Below, piece after piece: positions 34,580-43,819 of a stretch of 56,852 nucleotides of DNA. The translations under genes were made by a program, and so were the position numbers. The notes beneath the pieces are model-generated. The model was given only the letters and a program-made list of their open reading frames with translations, was not told the origin of the DNA and did not search any database. Numbering within the stretch: position 1 is the stretch's first letter; every line of letters begins with the position of its first letter. This DNA is from Pontibacterium sp049599735 (GTDB taxonomy: Bacteria; Pseudomonadota; Gammaproteobacteria; Pseudomonadales; Balneatricaceae): assembly GCA_049599735.1 (NCBI GenBank), contig JBMYOX010000014.1:1-56852 (forward strand), written 5' to 3'.

Positions 34580-35896
34580 ATGCCGGTATTAAACGAGACA
34601 CATGATCTTAATCTGACCAGTTGGGTAGACTCTGCAAACTCAGCTACCTGTGACTTTCCTATTCAAAACCTGCCGTTTGCTGTGTTCCGCCGCCAGGGTG
34701 CGGATGAGGCTTTCCGGGGTGGTGTTGCCATTGGTGATCAGATTGTCGATCTGGCTGCGGCTAAGGCCACAGGCGTTTTTTCCGGTCTGGCACAGTCTGC
34801 CGCTGAAGCCTGTGATGCACCTCAGCTGAATGTGTTTATGGGTATGGGCAAAGCAAGCTGGTCTGCCTTGCGTCTGGCTTTATCACAGGCATTACGTACG
34901 GGCTCTGATGCCCAGGAAAAGCTGAGCGCCTGCCTGGTGGCTCAGTCTGAGGTCGAATATGACGTGCCTTGTCAGATTGGTGATTACACTGACTTTTATA
35001 CCTCGGTTTTTCACGCTACCGCCGTCGGTTCTTTGTTCCGTCCTGATAACCCGCTGCTGCCAAACTATAAATGGGTGCCTATCGGTTATCACGGTCGTTC
35101 TTCGTCTATTGGTATTTCCGGTCAGGCATTCCGTCGTCCTCTCGGTCAGACCAAAGCGCCGGATGCTGCTGAGCCGAGCCTTGGGCCTTGTAAGCGCCTG
35201 GATTACGAGCTGGAAATGGGTATTTACATGGGTAGTGGGAATGCCCTGGGTGAGCCTGTTTCGATTGATGACGCAGAAGATCATGTGTTTGGACTGTGCC
35301 TGTTTAACGACTGGTCTGCCCGTGATATCCAGGCATGGGAATATCAGCCTTTAGGCCCGTTTCTGGCAAAAAACTTTGCATCCACGGTTTCTCCCTGGAT
35401 TGTGACAACAGAAGCGCTGGCACCCTACCGTGCTGCCTGGACGCGTGATGCAGCGGACCCTCAGCCACTGCCTTATCTGGAATCTGAGACAAACCGTGCA
35501 GAAGGGGCGATGGATATTAAACTGGAAGTGCTGCTGGAATCTGAACAGATGCGCAGCGCCGGTCAGCCTGCTTCCCGCTTGTCAGAATCCAGCTTTATTC
35601 ATTCTTACTGGACGGTTGCTCAGATGGTGGCACACCATACGGTTAACGGCTGTAATATGAAGCCGGGTGATTTCCTGGGCAGTGGCACACAGTCTGGCCC
35701 GACTGAAGATCAGGCAGGCTCTATTCTTGAGTTAACCAAAGGTGGCAAACAAACACTAACGCTGGATAACGGTGAAACCCGCACCTTCCTTGAAGATGGT
35801 GATGCTGTGATTATGCGTGGCTGGTGTGAGGCCGAAGGCCGTGCGCGTATCGGTTTTGGTGAAGTTGTTGGCCTGGTATTACCGGCTAAAGTTTAA
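34580..35896 (+). CDS. fahA: Fumarylacetoacetase
   Basis: A 438-residue enzyme that hydrolyses fumarylacetoacetate to fumarate and acetoacetate, the last step of homogentisate breakdown. It has the N-terminal SH3-like domain (~1-130) and the C-terminal FAH fold with DYTDFYTSVFHATAVG (His catalytic dyad), WVPIGYHGRSSSI, the metal-binding ELEMGIYMG and SARDIQAWEYQPLGPFLAKNF. Full-length eukaryotic-like FAH, not the short fumarylpyruvate hydrolase of the gentisate route, so homogentisate is the pathway. GGAGAAAGG precedes the ATG; the isomerase follows in the same transcript. Confidence 0.95.
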   Translation: MPVLNETHDLNLTSWVDSANSATCDFPIQNLPFAVFRRQGADEAFRGGVAIGDQIVDLAAAKATGVFSGLAQSAAEACDAPQLNVFMGMGKASWSALRLALSQALRTGSDAQEKLSACLVAQSEVEYDVPCQIGDYTDFYTSVFHATAVGSLFRPDNPLLPNYKWVPIGYHGRSSSIGISGQAFRRPLGQTKAPDAAEPSLGPCKRLDYELEMGIYMGSGNALGEPVSIDDAEDHVFGLCLFNDWSARDIQAWEYQPLGPFLAKNFASTVSPWIVTTEALAPYRAAWTRDAADPQPLPYLESETNRAEGAMDIKLEVLLESEQMRSAGQPASRLSESSFIHSYWTVAQMVAHHTVNGCNMKPGDFLGSGTQSGPTEDQAGSILELTKGGKQTLTLDNGETRTFLEDGDAVIMRGWCEAEGRARIGFGEVVGLVLPAKV

Positions 35897-35952
35897 CTGA
35901 ATTGATCCGGTGCGCTCACAAGCGGCCGTGCCGGATCATCAGAGGAAGTAAT

Positions 35953-36591
35953 ATGATTCTGTATGATTACTGCCGCTCTTCTGCGGCTTATCGGGTACGT
36001 ATTGCGCTGAACCTGAAAGGCTTAGACTGCGAGCAAGTACCGGTTAACTTACTGAAAGCAGAACACCGGGATGATGCCCACTTGGCGCGTAATCCACAGG
36101 GCTTGGTGCCAGCGTTTGAAGATCAGGGCGCGATGATCAACCAGTCTCTGGCGATTTGTGAATATCTGGATGATGCTTATCCCGAGACAGCACAACTGTT
36201 GCCTTTAAGCCCGCTTGATAAAGCACGGGTGCGCGGCCTTGCTCAGCTTATAGCCTGTGATATTCATCCGGTTGATAACCTGCGTGTGCTTAAATATCTG
36301 GTGAGTGAGTTTGGCGCCAGTGATGAGCAAAAAACCACCTGGTATCAGCACTGGATTCATGAAGGTTTTAAAGGCCTTGAGCGCCGTTTGGCGGAGTCTG
36401 AACAGACGGGTGTATTTTGCCACGGAGATCAGCCGGGTCTGGCGGATATTTGTCTGGTGCCCCAGGTTTTTAACGCAAATCGCTTTAAAACCGATCTGAG
36501 TAATTACCCCACGATTATGCGTATTAGCGAGGCTTGTAATCAGCTGGCCGCATTTGCTGATGCACATCCGGATTTGCAACCCGGCGCATAA
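35953..36591 (+). CDS. maiA: Maleylacetoacetate isomerase
   Basis: A 212-residue zeta-class glutathione transferase that isomerises maleylacetoacetate to fumarylacetoacetate using glutathione. The N-terminal YDYCRSSAAYRVRIALNLKG has the zeta-class SSxxxRVRIAL signature with the catalytic Ser, and the C-terminal helical domain includes ADICLVPQV. AGAGGAAG five nt before the ATG at 35953 fixes the start; the open frame upstream is not used. It lies 56 nt after fahA, completing the post-ring-cleavage half of the pathway. Confidence 0.93.
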   Translation: MILYDYCRSSAAYRVRIALNLKGLDCEQVPVNLLKAEHRDDAHLARNPQGLVPAFEDQGAMINQSLAICEYLDDAYPETAQLLPLSPLDKARVRGLAQLIACDIHPVDNLRVLKYLVSEFGASDEQKTTWYQHWIHEGFKGLERRLAESEQTGVFCHGDQPGLADICLVPQVFNANRFKTDLSNYPTIMRISEACNQLAAFADAHPDLQPGA

Positions 36592-36612
36592 TCATAGTTA
36601 TTACGTTGCAGT

Positions 36613-36663
36613 AAAACCGCAAGCCCGGCCTGATAGTTATTGTGCTGTGGGGTTGCGGTTTTT
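36613..36663. terminator. Bidirectional terminator between maiA and EAL-HDOD gene
   Basis: AAAACCGCAA at 36613-36622 pairs with TTGCGGTTTT at 36653-36662 around a long loop. The A/T feet serve both convergent genes. Confidence 0.65.
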
Positions 36664-36672
36664 AATGTAGTG

Positions 36673-37893
36673 TTACCCGGTGTGCATAGCCAGCATGGCT
36701 TTTTGTGTCCATTGCAGGCTTTCCCGGTAGGCTGTTTCGTAAAGGTCGATATCCACATCCAGGGGCAGGTTATGCCAGTTACCCGATTCGTAAGCGATAA
36801 CTGCTTCCAGGGTTTCACCGACAGGCCCTTCGTACTCGGTAATGGCCAACTTAATCTCATCTGAAATTGGCACCTGGCTGAGCATGGTTTTCTGGTCGAT
36901 ATCCAGCAGGGCATGTAAACCCGACATCATGCCCGCCATAAAATAACTACCGGCATTTCTTAACCGGGCGGCGTTTGCCAGATTTTCACACATAGAGCCC
37001 CGGATCAGCAGCATACGACAAAGCTCTTCCGGCTTGTCCTCGTGGCTGGTCATGGCAATCAGGGTTGCCCAGCGCTTGATTTGTTCCATACCCAGCAGAA
37101 CAACCGCATCGGTAATAGAATCAATTTTTCGAACCAGCGCAAAAGAAGCCGAGTTAACAATACGCAGCAGTTTAAAGGTGAGCACCGGATCCTGCACGAT
37201 TAAAGCTTCCAGCTGTTCCGGCGTAGCGTCATCACGCTGCAATTCCTGAACCAATCGTAATAGTGCACCTTCGCTGGCCTCGATTTTTTTACCGGTCACC
37301 AGTTTAGGACGGCTGAGAAAGTGTCCCTGAAATAACTTAAAACCGAGTTGGCTGCAGGCGGTTAATTTCTCGTAGCTTTCTATTTTGACGGCAATCGGTG
37401 TGACTTTAAACGGCTTGAGTTTTTCAGCGCAGGCCTGAAGTTCAGCCGGATCCATGGAAGATGCATCCACTTTAACCATCTGAACGATTTTAAGCAGGTT
37501 GTGATATTTTGGGCTGTACTCAAAACTACCCAGTACCAGCCGGTAACCATCACGGGCCAGATTATAAACTGCACGGACAACGTCCTGGGTGGGTGAGATT
37601 GTTTCGGGAATCTCTATAATTACCTGCTTGCGGGGCAAATCCGGGAAATTGCCCGTTAACAGCAGTTCCTCACTGATATGGATAAAAGCAGGCACACGTT
37701 TAACCGAACCGGCATCCGTAATACTGGTGTAAGCATTAAGCAGCACCTGGGTTGTGGTGGATGAGTCACGGAATACGGCATTTTCAGTGTCTTCATCATC
37801 TCTGTGCAGCAGTTCATAAGCGACTACTTTCTGGTCACGGTCGTAGATAGGTTGGCGGGCCATTAAAACCTGACCGGGTGTTGTTGAATCCAT
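36673..37893 (-). CDS. EAL-HDOD signalling protein (degenerate EAL)
   Basis: A 406-residue protein with a degenerate N-terminal EAL domain (residues ~1-205) and a C-terminal HDOD domain (~205-400). The EAL signature is reduced to YELLHR, and the DDFGTG loop is replaced by LGSFEYSPKY, so phosphodiesterase activity is very unlikely; it may bind a partner or c-di-GMP. The HDOD domain (PVLTFKLLRIVNSASFALVRKI) has the helical HDOD fold without catalytic HD residues. This is the YuxH/CdgJ type linked to motility and surface behaviour in other gammaproteobacteria. It is monocistronic and convergent with maiA. Confidence 0.88.
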   Translation of the reverse strand: MDSTTPGQVLMARQPIYDRDQKVVAYELLHRDDEDTENAVFRDSSTTTQVLLNAYTSITDAGSVKRVPAFIHISEELLLTGNFPDLPRKQVIIEIPETISPTQDVVRAVYNLARDGYRLVLGSFEYSPKYHNLLKIVQMVKVDASSMDPAELQACAEKLKPFKVTPIAVKIESYEKLTACSQLGFKLFQGHFLSRPKLVTGKKIEASEGALLRLVQELQRDDATPEQLEALIVQDPVLTFKLLRIVNSASFALVRKIDSITDAVVLLGMEQIKRWATLIAMTSHEDKPEELCRMLLIRGSMCENLANAARLRNAGSYFMAGMMSGLHALLDIDQKTMLSQVPISDEIKLAITEYEGPVGETLEAVIAYESGNWHNLPLDVDIDLYETAYRESLQWTQKAMLAMHTG

Positions 37894-38124
37894 CTGTCAT
37901 CGGCTCTCCGGGCTGAACATACACAGAAAATGTTGCTTGGTTATGTGTACAGGCGGGCCTGGGGACATCTGTAATCTGAGAATCAGGCCCTGCACATTTT
38001 TCCGTAGTGTAACCTTCACACCCTTCTGAGGGTAGCCTGTTTTATATTATTAGCATCCATCGCGCTATTCCTGCGTTTTCAGGGGTATAATGGGCGTCAT
38101 TCTTGTATGACTTCAGGTTTTAAA

Positions 38125-39042
38125 ATGAGTATAAACTGGTTTCCGGGACACATGCATAAAGCCCGGAAAGAGATAGCCAGGGTGATGAACGAAGTAGACG
38201 TTATCATCGAGGTGTTGGATGCCCGCTTGCCGCAGTCCAGTGAAAACCCGCTGGTGGACACGCTGCGCAAGGGCAAACCAACGATCAAATTGTTGAATAA
38301 AAGTGACCTGGCTGATCCCGTGCGTACCGAAGAGTGGCTGGCTTACTTTAATGCGTTGCCGGATACCCTGGCGATTGCACTGGATTATGAACAAAAAAAA
38401 CAGATTAACCGCATTCCTGAGCTTTGTAAAAAAATAGCCTCAGGACGTGCCGAGGCAGGCCGTCCGGTACGGGCTATGATTATGGGTATTCCCAACGTGG
38501 GCAAGTCCACCATGATCAATGCACTGCTTGGCAAACGTATCGCCAAAGTGGGTAATGAACCGGCCGTGACTAAATCACAGACCCGCTTCACCACTAAAAA
38601 TGGCATGGCTCTGTCGGACACACCTGGTATACTCTGGCCCAAAATCGAAGATAAAGATTCCGGCTACCGGTTGGCGGCCAGTGGCGCGATTAAAGACACG
38701 GCTATTGAGTACGAAGATGTGGCGCTGTTCGCTGCCGGTTTTATGATCAGTGACTATCCCGCGCTTACCCAGGCCCGTTACAAACTGAAAACACTACCTT
38801 CATCACCCGAAGTCTTGTTGGAAGAAATCGGGCGTAAGCGCGGTGGGTTACGCCCTGGTGGGCGAATCGATATGCATAAAGCATCTGAAGTGCTGTTGCA
38901 TGAAATGCGTTCCGGGAAATTAGGACGTATTAGTTTTGAGACCGTTGCTGAGTGGGAAGAAAAGCACCGTCTCGCCGAGATTGCCCGTTTGGAAGCTGAA
39001 GCAGCCGAACGTGCAGAAGCAGAGCAACAGGAGCAAAGATGA
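38125..39042 (+). CDS. ylqF: YlqF-type ribosome biogenesis GTPase
   Basis: A 305-residue circularly permuted GTPase that acts in late 50S assembly in its best-studied relatives. Motif order is permuted: G4 NKSDL at 58-62, G1 GIPNVGKST at 121-129, G3 DTPG at 165-168. SINWFPGHMHKARKE is the family N-terminus. AGG lies eight nt before the ATG at 38125; an in-frame ATG at 38107 lacks a ribosome site. Its stop overlaps the next gene (ATGA), so a small basic protein is co-translated. RNA-binding C-terminal residues are present but divergent. Confidence 0.92.
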   Translation: MSINWFPGHMHKARKEIARVMNEVDVIIEVLDARLPQSSENPLVDTLRKGKPTIKLLNKSDLADPVRTEEWLAYFNALPDTLAIALDYEQKKQINRIPELCKKIASGRAEAGRPVRAMIMGIPNVGKSTMINALLGKRIAKVGNEPAVTKSQTRFTTKNGMALSDTPGILWPKIEDKDSGYRLAASGAIKDTAIEYEDVALFAAGFMISDYPALTQARYKLKTLPSSPEVLLEEIGRKRGGLRPGGRIDMHKASEVLLHEMRSGKLGRISFETVAEWEEKHRLAEIARLEAEAAERAEAEQQEQR

Positions 39043-39308
39043 GTCGCATTAAGAAAAGACGTGGCAATACCTATCAGGTGTTGTTCGAAGATACAGGCCC
39101 AAGCAAACAAGAACGCCTGGATGATCCGGAAAGTTATGAAAGTCGTAAACGTGCGGCGCTGGCTAAAAAGAAAAAGCCAAAGTCTGTTTATCAGAAAGTG
39201 CTTGAAGAAGAGAAAGCAGCAAAAGATCGAAAAGCCAACAATGGCCCTAAAGGTCCTTTGGCGGATAAAATTCGCAAACTGAACGCGAAGAAAAAACAAA
39301 GCGATTAA
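39039..39308 (+). CDS. Small basic protein co-translated with YlqF
   Basis: An 89-residue Lys/Arg-rich protein with no family I recognise. It is highly charged (stretches such as KKKKPK and NAKKKQ) with no predicted membrane segment. It overlaps ylqF by 4 nt (ATGA), so it is real and translationally coupled. A basic tail-like protein tied to a ribosome-assembly GTPase suggests rRNA binding, but that is inference. Confidence 0.75.
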   Translation: MSRIKKRRGNTYQVLFEDTGPSKQERLDDPESYESRKRAALAKKKKPKSVYQKVLEEEKAAKDRKANNGPKGPLADKIRKLNAKKKQSD

Positions 39309-39340
39309 ACCCGCTTTAAAACAGGCAAACAATCAGTACC

Positions 39341-39370
39341 AGAAGGCTGCGAGAAATCCGCAGCCTTTCT
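39341..39370 (+). terminator. Terminator after the ylqF operon
   Basis: AGAAGGCTGCG pairs with CGCAGCCTTTCT around a 7-nt loop with T-rich sequence following. The next gene starts only 20 nt later, so it also forms part of that gene's leader. Confidence 0.6.
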
Positions 39371-39390
39371 TTGTTTCAGGAGCAGGTGTT

Positions 39391-40569
39391 TTGCAGCAGT
39401 ACGACGTGGTTATAGTAGGTGCCGGAGCATCAGGTTTAATGTGTGCCGCAACCGCCGGTTATCGTGGCCGCTCGGTGCTGGTGCTTGAACATAGTAAAAA
39501 AATTGGCCGCAAAATCCTGATGTCAGGGGGGGGGCGTTGTAATTTTACCAACCTGCATAATTCACCTGCGAACTTTCTGTCGGACAATCCGCATTTCTGT
39601 AAGTCAGCCCTGAGTCGTTATTCCTCCCAGGATTTTATCGAACTGGTTGAACGCCACGGTGTTGAATACCACGAAAAAACACTGGGTCAGCTGTTTTGCA
39701 ATGAGTCCAGCAAAGAGATTCTTGATCTGTTGCTGACCGAGTGTGACTGGGCGGGTGTGACCCTACAGACCGAAACCGAAGTTAAAAACGTTAAACCGGT
39801 TGAAGGTCGTTATCAGCTGCAAACCTCAAAAGGGCCGGTGGGCTGCCAGTCTTTGGTGATTTCTACCGGGGGTTTATCCATACCTAACGGTGGTGCAACC
39901 GCCTTTGCGTTTGATATAGCTGAACAGTTTGGCATGGCGCTTAAACCTCGCACCGCTGCATTGGTGCCTTTTACCCTGCAGCCGCAAGAACTGAACTATA
40001 TCAAACCGCTGTCCGGCATCGCTCACGATGTGGAAATATCCGCCGGTAAAACCACCTTTAAAGAAAGCATGCTGTTTACCCATCGGGGTATCAGTGGCCC
40101 TGCTGTGCTGCAAATTTCCTCCTACTGGACACCGGGCGAAGCAGTAGAGATTAACCTGTTTCCCGATCTTGATATGGAAACCTGGCTGAAACAACAGCGC
40201 GAACAACGCCCCAAAGCTGAGATAAAAACAGTACTGTCAGGCATTATGACCAAACGTCTGGTGCTGGCGCTGTGTGAACTCTGGAAAATTGAAGGCGTAT
40301 TGGGGCAGTGTACTAACGATGAAATTCAGCGCATTGCCCGCAGCTTCCATCACTGGTCACTTAAGCCTGGTGGTACAGAAGGTTATCGCACCGCCGAAGT
40401 GACCCTGGGTGGCATCGATACCAACGAAGTCTCGTCCAAAACCTTTGAAGCTAAAAAAGCCGAAGGACTTTATTTTATCGGTGAATGCCTGGACGTTACC
40501 GGCCACTTGGGCGGGCATAATTTCCAATGGGCCTGGGCATCCGGGTTCTGTGCGGGTACGTTTGTTTGA
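39391..40569 (+). CDS. BaiN/HI0933-type flavoprotein
   Basis: A 392-residue FAD-binding oxidoreductase of the BaiN/HI0933 family. The N-terminal GAGASGLMCAATAGYRG is the Rossmann motif, followed by ISGGGRCNFTN-like SGGGRCNFTN near residue 46, and the C-terminal GGVxxxE-like block ends in GGHNFQWAWASG. The start is a TTG at 39391 preceded by AGGAG nine nt upstream; it gives the usual N-terminus directly. The reaction is unsettled in the family (a bile-acid reductase in one case). Not part of an evident operon. Confidence 0.85.
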   Translation: MQQYDVVIVGAGASGLMCAATAGYRGRSVLVLEHSKKIGRKILMSGGGRCNFTNLHNSPANFLSDNPHFCKSALSRYSSQDFIELVERHGVEYHEKTLGQLFCNESSKEILDLLLTECDWAGVTLQTETEVKNVKPVEGRYQLQTSKGPVGCQSLVISTGGLSIPNGGATAFAFDIAEQFGMALKPRTAALVPFTLQPQELNYIKPLSGIAHDVEISAGKTTFKESMLFTHRGISGPAVLQISSYWTPGEAVEINLFPDLDMETWLKQQREQRPKAEIKTVLSGIMTKRLVLALCELWKIEGVLGQCTNDEIQRIARSFHHWSLKPGGTEGYRTAEVTLGGIDTNEVSSKTFEAKKAEGLYFIGECLDVTGHLGGHNFQWAWASGFCAGTFV

Positions 40570-40653
40570 CGGCTATTCTGCATTGATAACTACAATGATT
40601 GGGCTATAGACTAAACCCATTTTGCATCTAACGATTTCGGAAATAATATTCAG

Positions 40654-42834
40654 ATGGAAATCAAAGTAAATTTTTTAGAAAACCTCAAGCTCGAAGCTAA
40701 GTTTGATGATTTCACCGTCACTGCCGATCAGCCTATTCGCTACAAAGGCGATGGCTCTGCGCCCGGGCCTTTTGATTATTTTCTGGCCTCTTCGGCGCTT
40801 TGTGCGGCTTACTTTGTGCGGGTTTATTGTCTGGCACGTGATATTCCCACGGACGATATCCGGCTTTCGCAGAATAATATTGTTGATCCGGAAAACCGTT
40901 ATAACCAGATTTTTCAGATTCAGCTGGAGCTGCCGGACAGTATTTCTGACAAAGATCGTCAAGGCATGCTGAGAGCTATCGACCGCTGTACGGTTAAAAA
41001 AGTGGTGCAACAGGGCCCTGAGTTTAAGGTCGAAACGGTCGAAAACCTGGACGAAGATGCTTCTATTATGGCGATGGGGATGCCGGAAGGTGAGGCCCAT
41101 ACCATGATTTTGGGTAAAGACCTGCCGCTGGAACAAACCATTGCTAATATGACGGGCATGCTGGCTGATCTGGGCATGAAAATTGAGATCTCATCCTGGC
41201 GTAATATCGTACCGCATGTCTGGTCTTTGCATATCCGCGATGCAGCCTCTCCTATGTGTTTTACTAACGGTAAAGGCGCATCTAAAGAGAGTGCATTGTG
41301 TTCTGCGCTTGGAGAGTTTATCGAGCGGGCAAGCTGCAACTTCTTCTACAACGACCAGTACTTCGGTGAAGAGATTGCAAACAGCGCGTTTGTTCACTAC
41401 CCCAATGAAAAATGGTTTAAACCCGGTTCTGATGATGCCGTGCCTGAAGGGCTAATGGATGAGTACTGCCTGGAAATTTACGACCCTGAAAACGAGCTGC
41501 GTGGCTCAAATTTGATTGATACCAACTCCGGCAATGTGGAGCGGGGTATTTGTGCGTTGCCTTATGTGCGCCAGTCTGATCAGCAAACCGTATATTTCCC
41601 CTCCAATCTTCTGGAAAACCTGTTTCTGAGTAATGGCATGAGTGCCGGTAATAACCTTAACGAAGCTAAGGTGCAGTGTCTGTCGGAAATTTTTGAGCGG
41701 GCGGTAAAACGGCAAATTATCGAAGAAGAGATCGTTTTGCCGGATGTGCCGTTGCAGGTTCTTGAGCAGTACCCGCATATCCTTGACGGCATCAAAGGAC
41801 TGGAAGAACAGGGTTTCCCTGTACTGGTTAAAGATGCTTCGCTGGGTGGGCAGTTTCCGGTTATGTGTGTCACGTTGATGAACCCAAGAACCGGCGGTGT
41901 ATTTGCCTCTTTTGGTGCGCATCCAAGCTTTGAAGTGGCGTTGGAACGCAGTCTGACCGAACTGTTGCAGGGTCGAAGTTTTGAAGGCCTGAATGACGTG
42001 CCGCCGCCAACATTTAACAGTCTGGCGGTTACTGAACCTAACAACTTTGTTGAACACTTTATTGATTCAACCGGTGTGATCTCCTGGCGTTTCTTCAGCA
42101 CTAAGCATGATTATGAATTCTGCGAGTGGGATTTCTCAGGCACTAACGAAGAAGAAAGTGCTGGCCTGATGTCTATTCTGAATGATCTGGGCAAAGAGTT
42201 TTATATCGCAACCTTTGATGATTTTGGTGCATCTGCCTGCCGGATTATCGTGCCGGGTTATTCCGAGGTTTATCCGGTTGAAGATCTGATGTGGGATAAC
42301 ACTAACAAAGCGCTGCAATTCCGCTCAGACATTCTCAATATACATACGCTGGACGACAATCAGCTGGAAAATCTGGTGGAGGGTCTGGAAGAGAGCGGGG
42401 AAGATAACTACGTTACGATCAAAACGCTGATTGGTATCGAGTTTGATGAAAATACCGTTTGGGGCCAGCTTACCGTACTTGAGCTGAAGATCCTGATCTA
42501 CCTCGCCCTGCAACAGCATGATGAAGCCATCGAGCTGGTCGAAACCTTCCTGCAGTTTAATGACAACACGGTAGAGCGTGGATTGTTCTATCAGGCCATT
42601 AATGCCACGCTGGAAATTGCGCTGGATGAAGACTTAGAGCTGGATGACTATCTGTTCAACCTGCGCCGCATGTTTGGTAACGAGGTGATGGAAAACGTTG
42701 TTGGTTCGGTTAACGCAGAGGTGAAATTCTACGGCTTGACGCAAACCAGCATGAAGCTTGAAGGTCTGGATAAACATCTGCGACTGATTGAAAGCTATAA
42801 AAAGCTGCATAACGCCAGAAAAAACAGAGCCTAA
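40654..42834 (+). CDS. ycaO: OsmC-YcaO fusion protein
   Basis: A 726-residue fusion. Residues ~1-135 are an OsmC-like domain (GPFDYFLASSALCAAYFVRVY; Cys-containing but without the full peroxidase Cys pair). Residues ~190-600 are a YcaO ATP-dependent cyclodehydratase domain with the ATP-Mg contacts SALGEFIERASCNFFYND and KVQCLSEIFERAVKR. The last ~120 residues are a TPR-like tail. In E. coli YcaO assists methylthiolation of ribosomal protein S12; the OsmC fusion is seen in Vibrio/Shewanella-type genomes. No azoline peptide precursor is next to it, so the RiPP role is not supported. Confidence 0.92.
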   Translation: MEIKVNFLENLKLEAKFDDFTVTADQPIRYKGDGSAPGPFDYFLASSALCAAYFVRVYCLARDIPTDDIRLSQNNIVDPENRYNQIFQIQLELPDSISDKDRQGMLRAIDRCTVKKVVQQGPEFKVETVENLDEDASIMAMGMPEGEAHTMILGKDLPLEQTIANMTGMLADLGMKIEISSWRNIVPHVWSLHIRDAASPMCFTNGKGASKESALCSALGEFIERASCNFFYNDQYFGEEIANSAFVHYPNEKWFKPGSDDAVPEGLMDEYCLEIYDPENELRGSNLIDTNSGNVERGICALPYVRQSDQQTVYFPSNLLENLFLSNGMSAGNNLNEAKVQCLSEIFERAVKRQIIEEEIVLPDVPLQVLEQYPHILDGIKGLEEQGFPVLVKDASLGGQFPVMCVTLMNPRTGGVFASFGAHPSFEVALERSLTELLQGRSFEGLNDVPPPTFNSLAVTEPNNFVEHFIDSTGVISWRFFSTKHDYEFCEWDFSGTNEEESAGLMSILNDLGKEFYIATFDDFGASACRIIVPGYSEVYPVEDLMWDNTNKALQFRSDILNIHTLDDNQLENLVEGLEESGEDNYVTIKTLIGIEFDENTVWGQLTVLELKILIYLALQQHDEAIELVETFLQFNDNTVERGLFYQAINATLEIALDEDLELDDYLFNLRRMFGNEVMENVVGSVNAEVKFYGLTQTSMKLEGLDKHLRLIESYKKLHNARKNRA

Positions 42835-42937
42835 ATAAAGCCGGGTTGGCCAGGCTATTTAATGTCTCTTTTGAAGGGGCAACTTAAAGAGTCTGGTCAG
42901 GCTTGATGTAGCACGTTTTATATCGAAGATAGCCCGA

Positions 42938-43777
42938 TTAGGTGTTATCCGGTGCAGCGAAAAATGTGCAGAGTTCATCATCCGGGATCTGTTGCTTAGC
43001 AAAAGTAAAGGTGCCTTTGCTTTGCATTTCTTGCGCCGCTTGTTGTATCAGCCCAAAAGTAGCGCGTGCGAGACTACCACCGGTACTTATGCGTCGTACC
43101 CCAAGCGCCTGCAAATCGGCAACCGAAAGTGGCGTGCCGGTTAATCCCATTACAACGGTAAAAGGGCCGTCAATCTCACGTACCATTGCAGCGATGGTTT
43201 CTGAATCCTTAATGCCTGGAACAAACAGGCAGTCTGCACCGGCTTCCCGATACAGGTTGGCACGGCTGACAGCTTCTGCAAATGGGTTGGCTGTATTCGT
43301 AAGATAGCAGTCGGTACGAGCCGTCAGAGTATAGGGGACACCCGTAGCATCCGCTGCTTCGCGTGCGGCTCTGATGCGATCGACCGCCAGCGTGCGCTCA
43401 TAAAGAGGTGCATTCGCATCACCGGTATAATCTTCAATATTGCCACCGACAACGCCAGCCTGAACTGATAAACGAATAGTTTCGGCAACATCGGCTGGCT
43501 CTGCGCCATAGCCCGCTTCTAAATCAGCACTGACCGGAATATCCACAGCAGTTGCAATACGGTGAATACACGCCATCATTTGACTGCGACTGATACGATT
43601 TTCGTAATCCGGAAGCCCCTGGGCGTACGCAATACCTGCGCTTGTTGTGGCAATGGCAGAGAAATCAGAAGCCGCAAGCATACGGGCACTGCCAGCATCC
43701 CAGGCATTTGGCATCATAAAGATACCTTCGCTTGAATGGAGCGCCCGAAATACTTCGCCTTTTTGAGTTAAGTTCAT
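42938..43777 (-). CDS. Isocitrate lyase / PEP mutase superfamily protein
   Basis: A 279-residue ICL/PEPM family protein. NAWDAGSARMLAASDF and SADLEAGYG (metal-binding Asp/Glu, residue ~83) mark the superfamily, and the GADCLFVPGI segment follows. The true start is ATG at 43777; the longer open frame upstream is ignored. Such enzymes cleave or mutate 2-hydroxy or carboxy substrates (e.g. methylisocitrate, oxaloacetate, carboxyphosphonoenolpyruvate). Key ICL Cys-containing KKCGH is absent, so it is not isocitrate lyase. Function not assigned. Follows cyclophilin on the same strand. Confidence 0.82.
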   Translation of the reverse strand: MNLTQKGEVFRALHSSEGIFMMPNAWDAGSARMLAASDFSAIATTSAGIAYAQGLPDYENRISRSQMMACIHRIATAVDIPVSADLEAGYGAEPADVAETIRLSVQAGVVGGNIEDYTGDANAPLYERTLAVDRIRAAREAADATGVPYTLTARTDCYLTNTANPFAEAVSRANLYREAGADCLFVPGIKDSETIAAMVREIDGPFTVVMGLTGTPLSVADLQALGVRRISTGGSLARATFGLIQQAAQEMQSKGTFTFAKQQIPDDELCTFFAAPDNT

Positions 43778-43819
43778 ATTACTTATCACGTCCCGGGTTG
43801 AAGTGCTTATGGGTACGCT

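Noticed and set aside
40654..42834. YcaO gene as part of a thiazole/oxazole-modified peptide cluster
   Set aside because: No precursor peptide, dehydrogenase or transporter nearby; the OsmC-fused type is a conserved housekeeping form.
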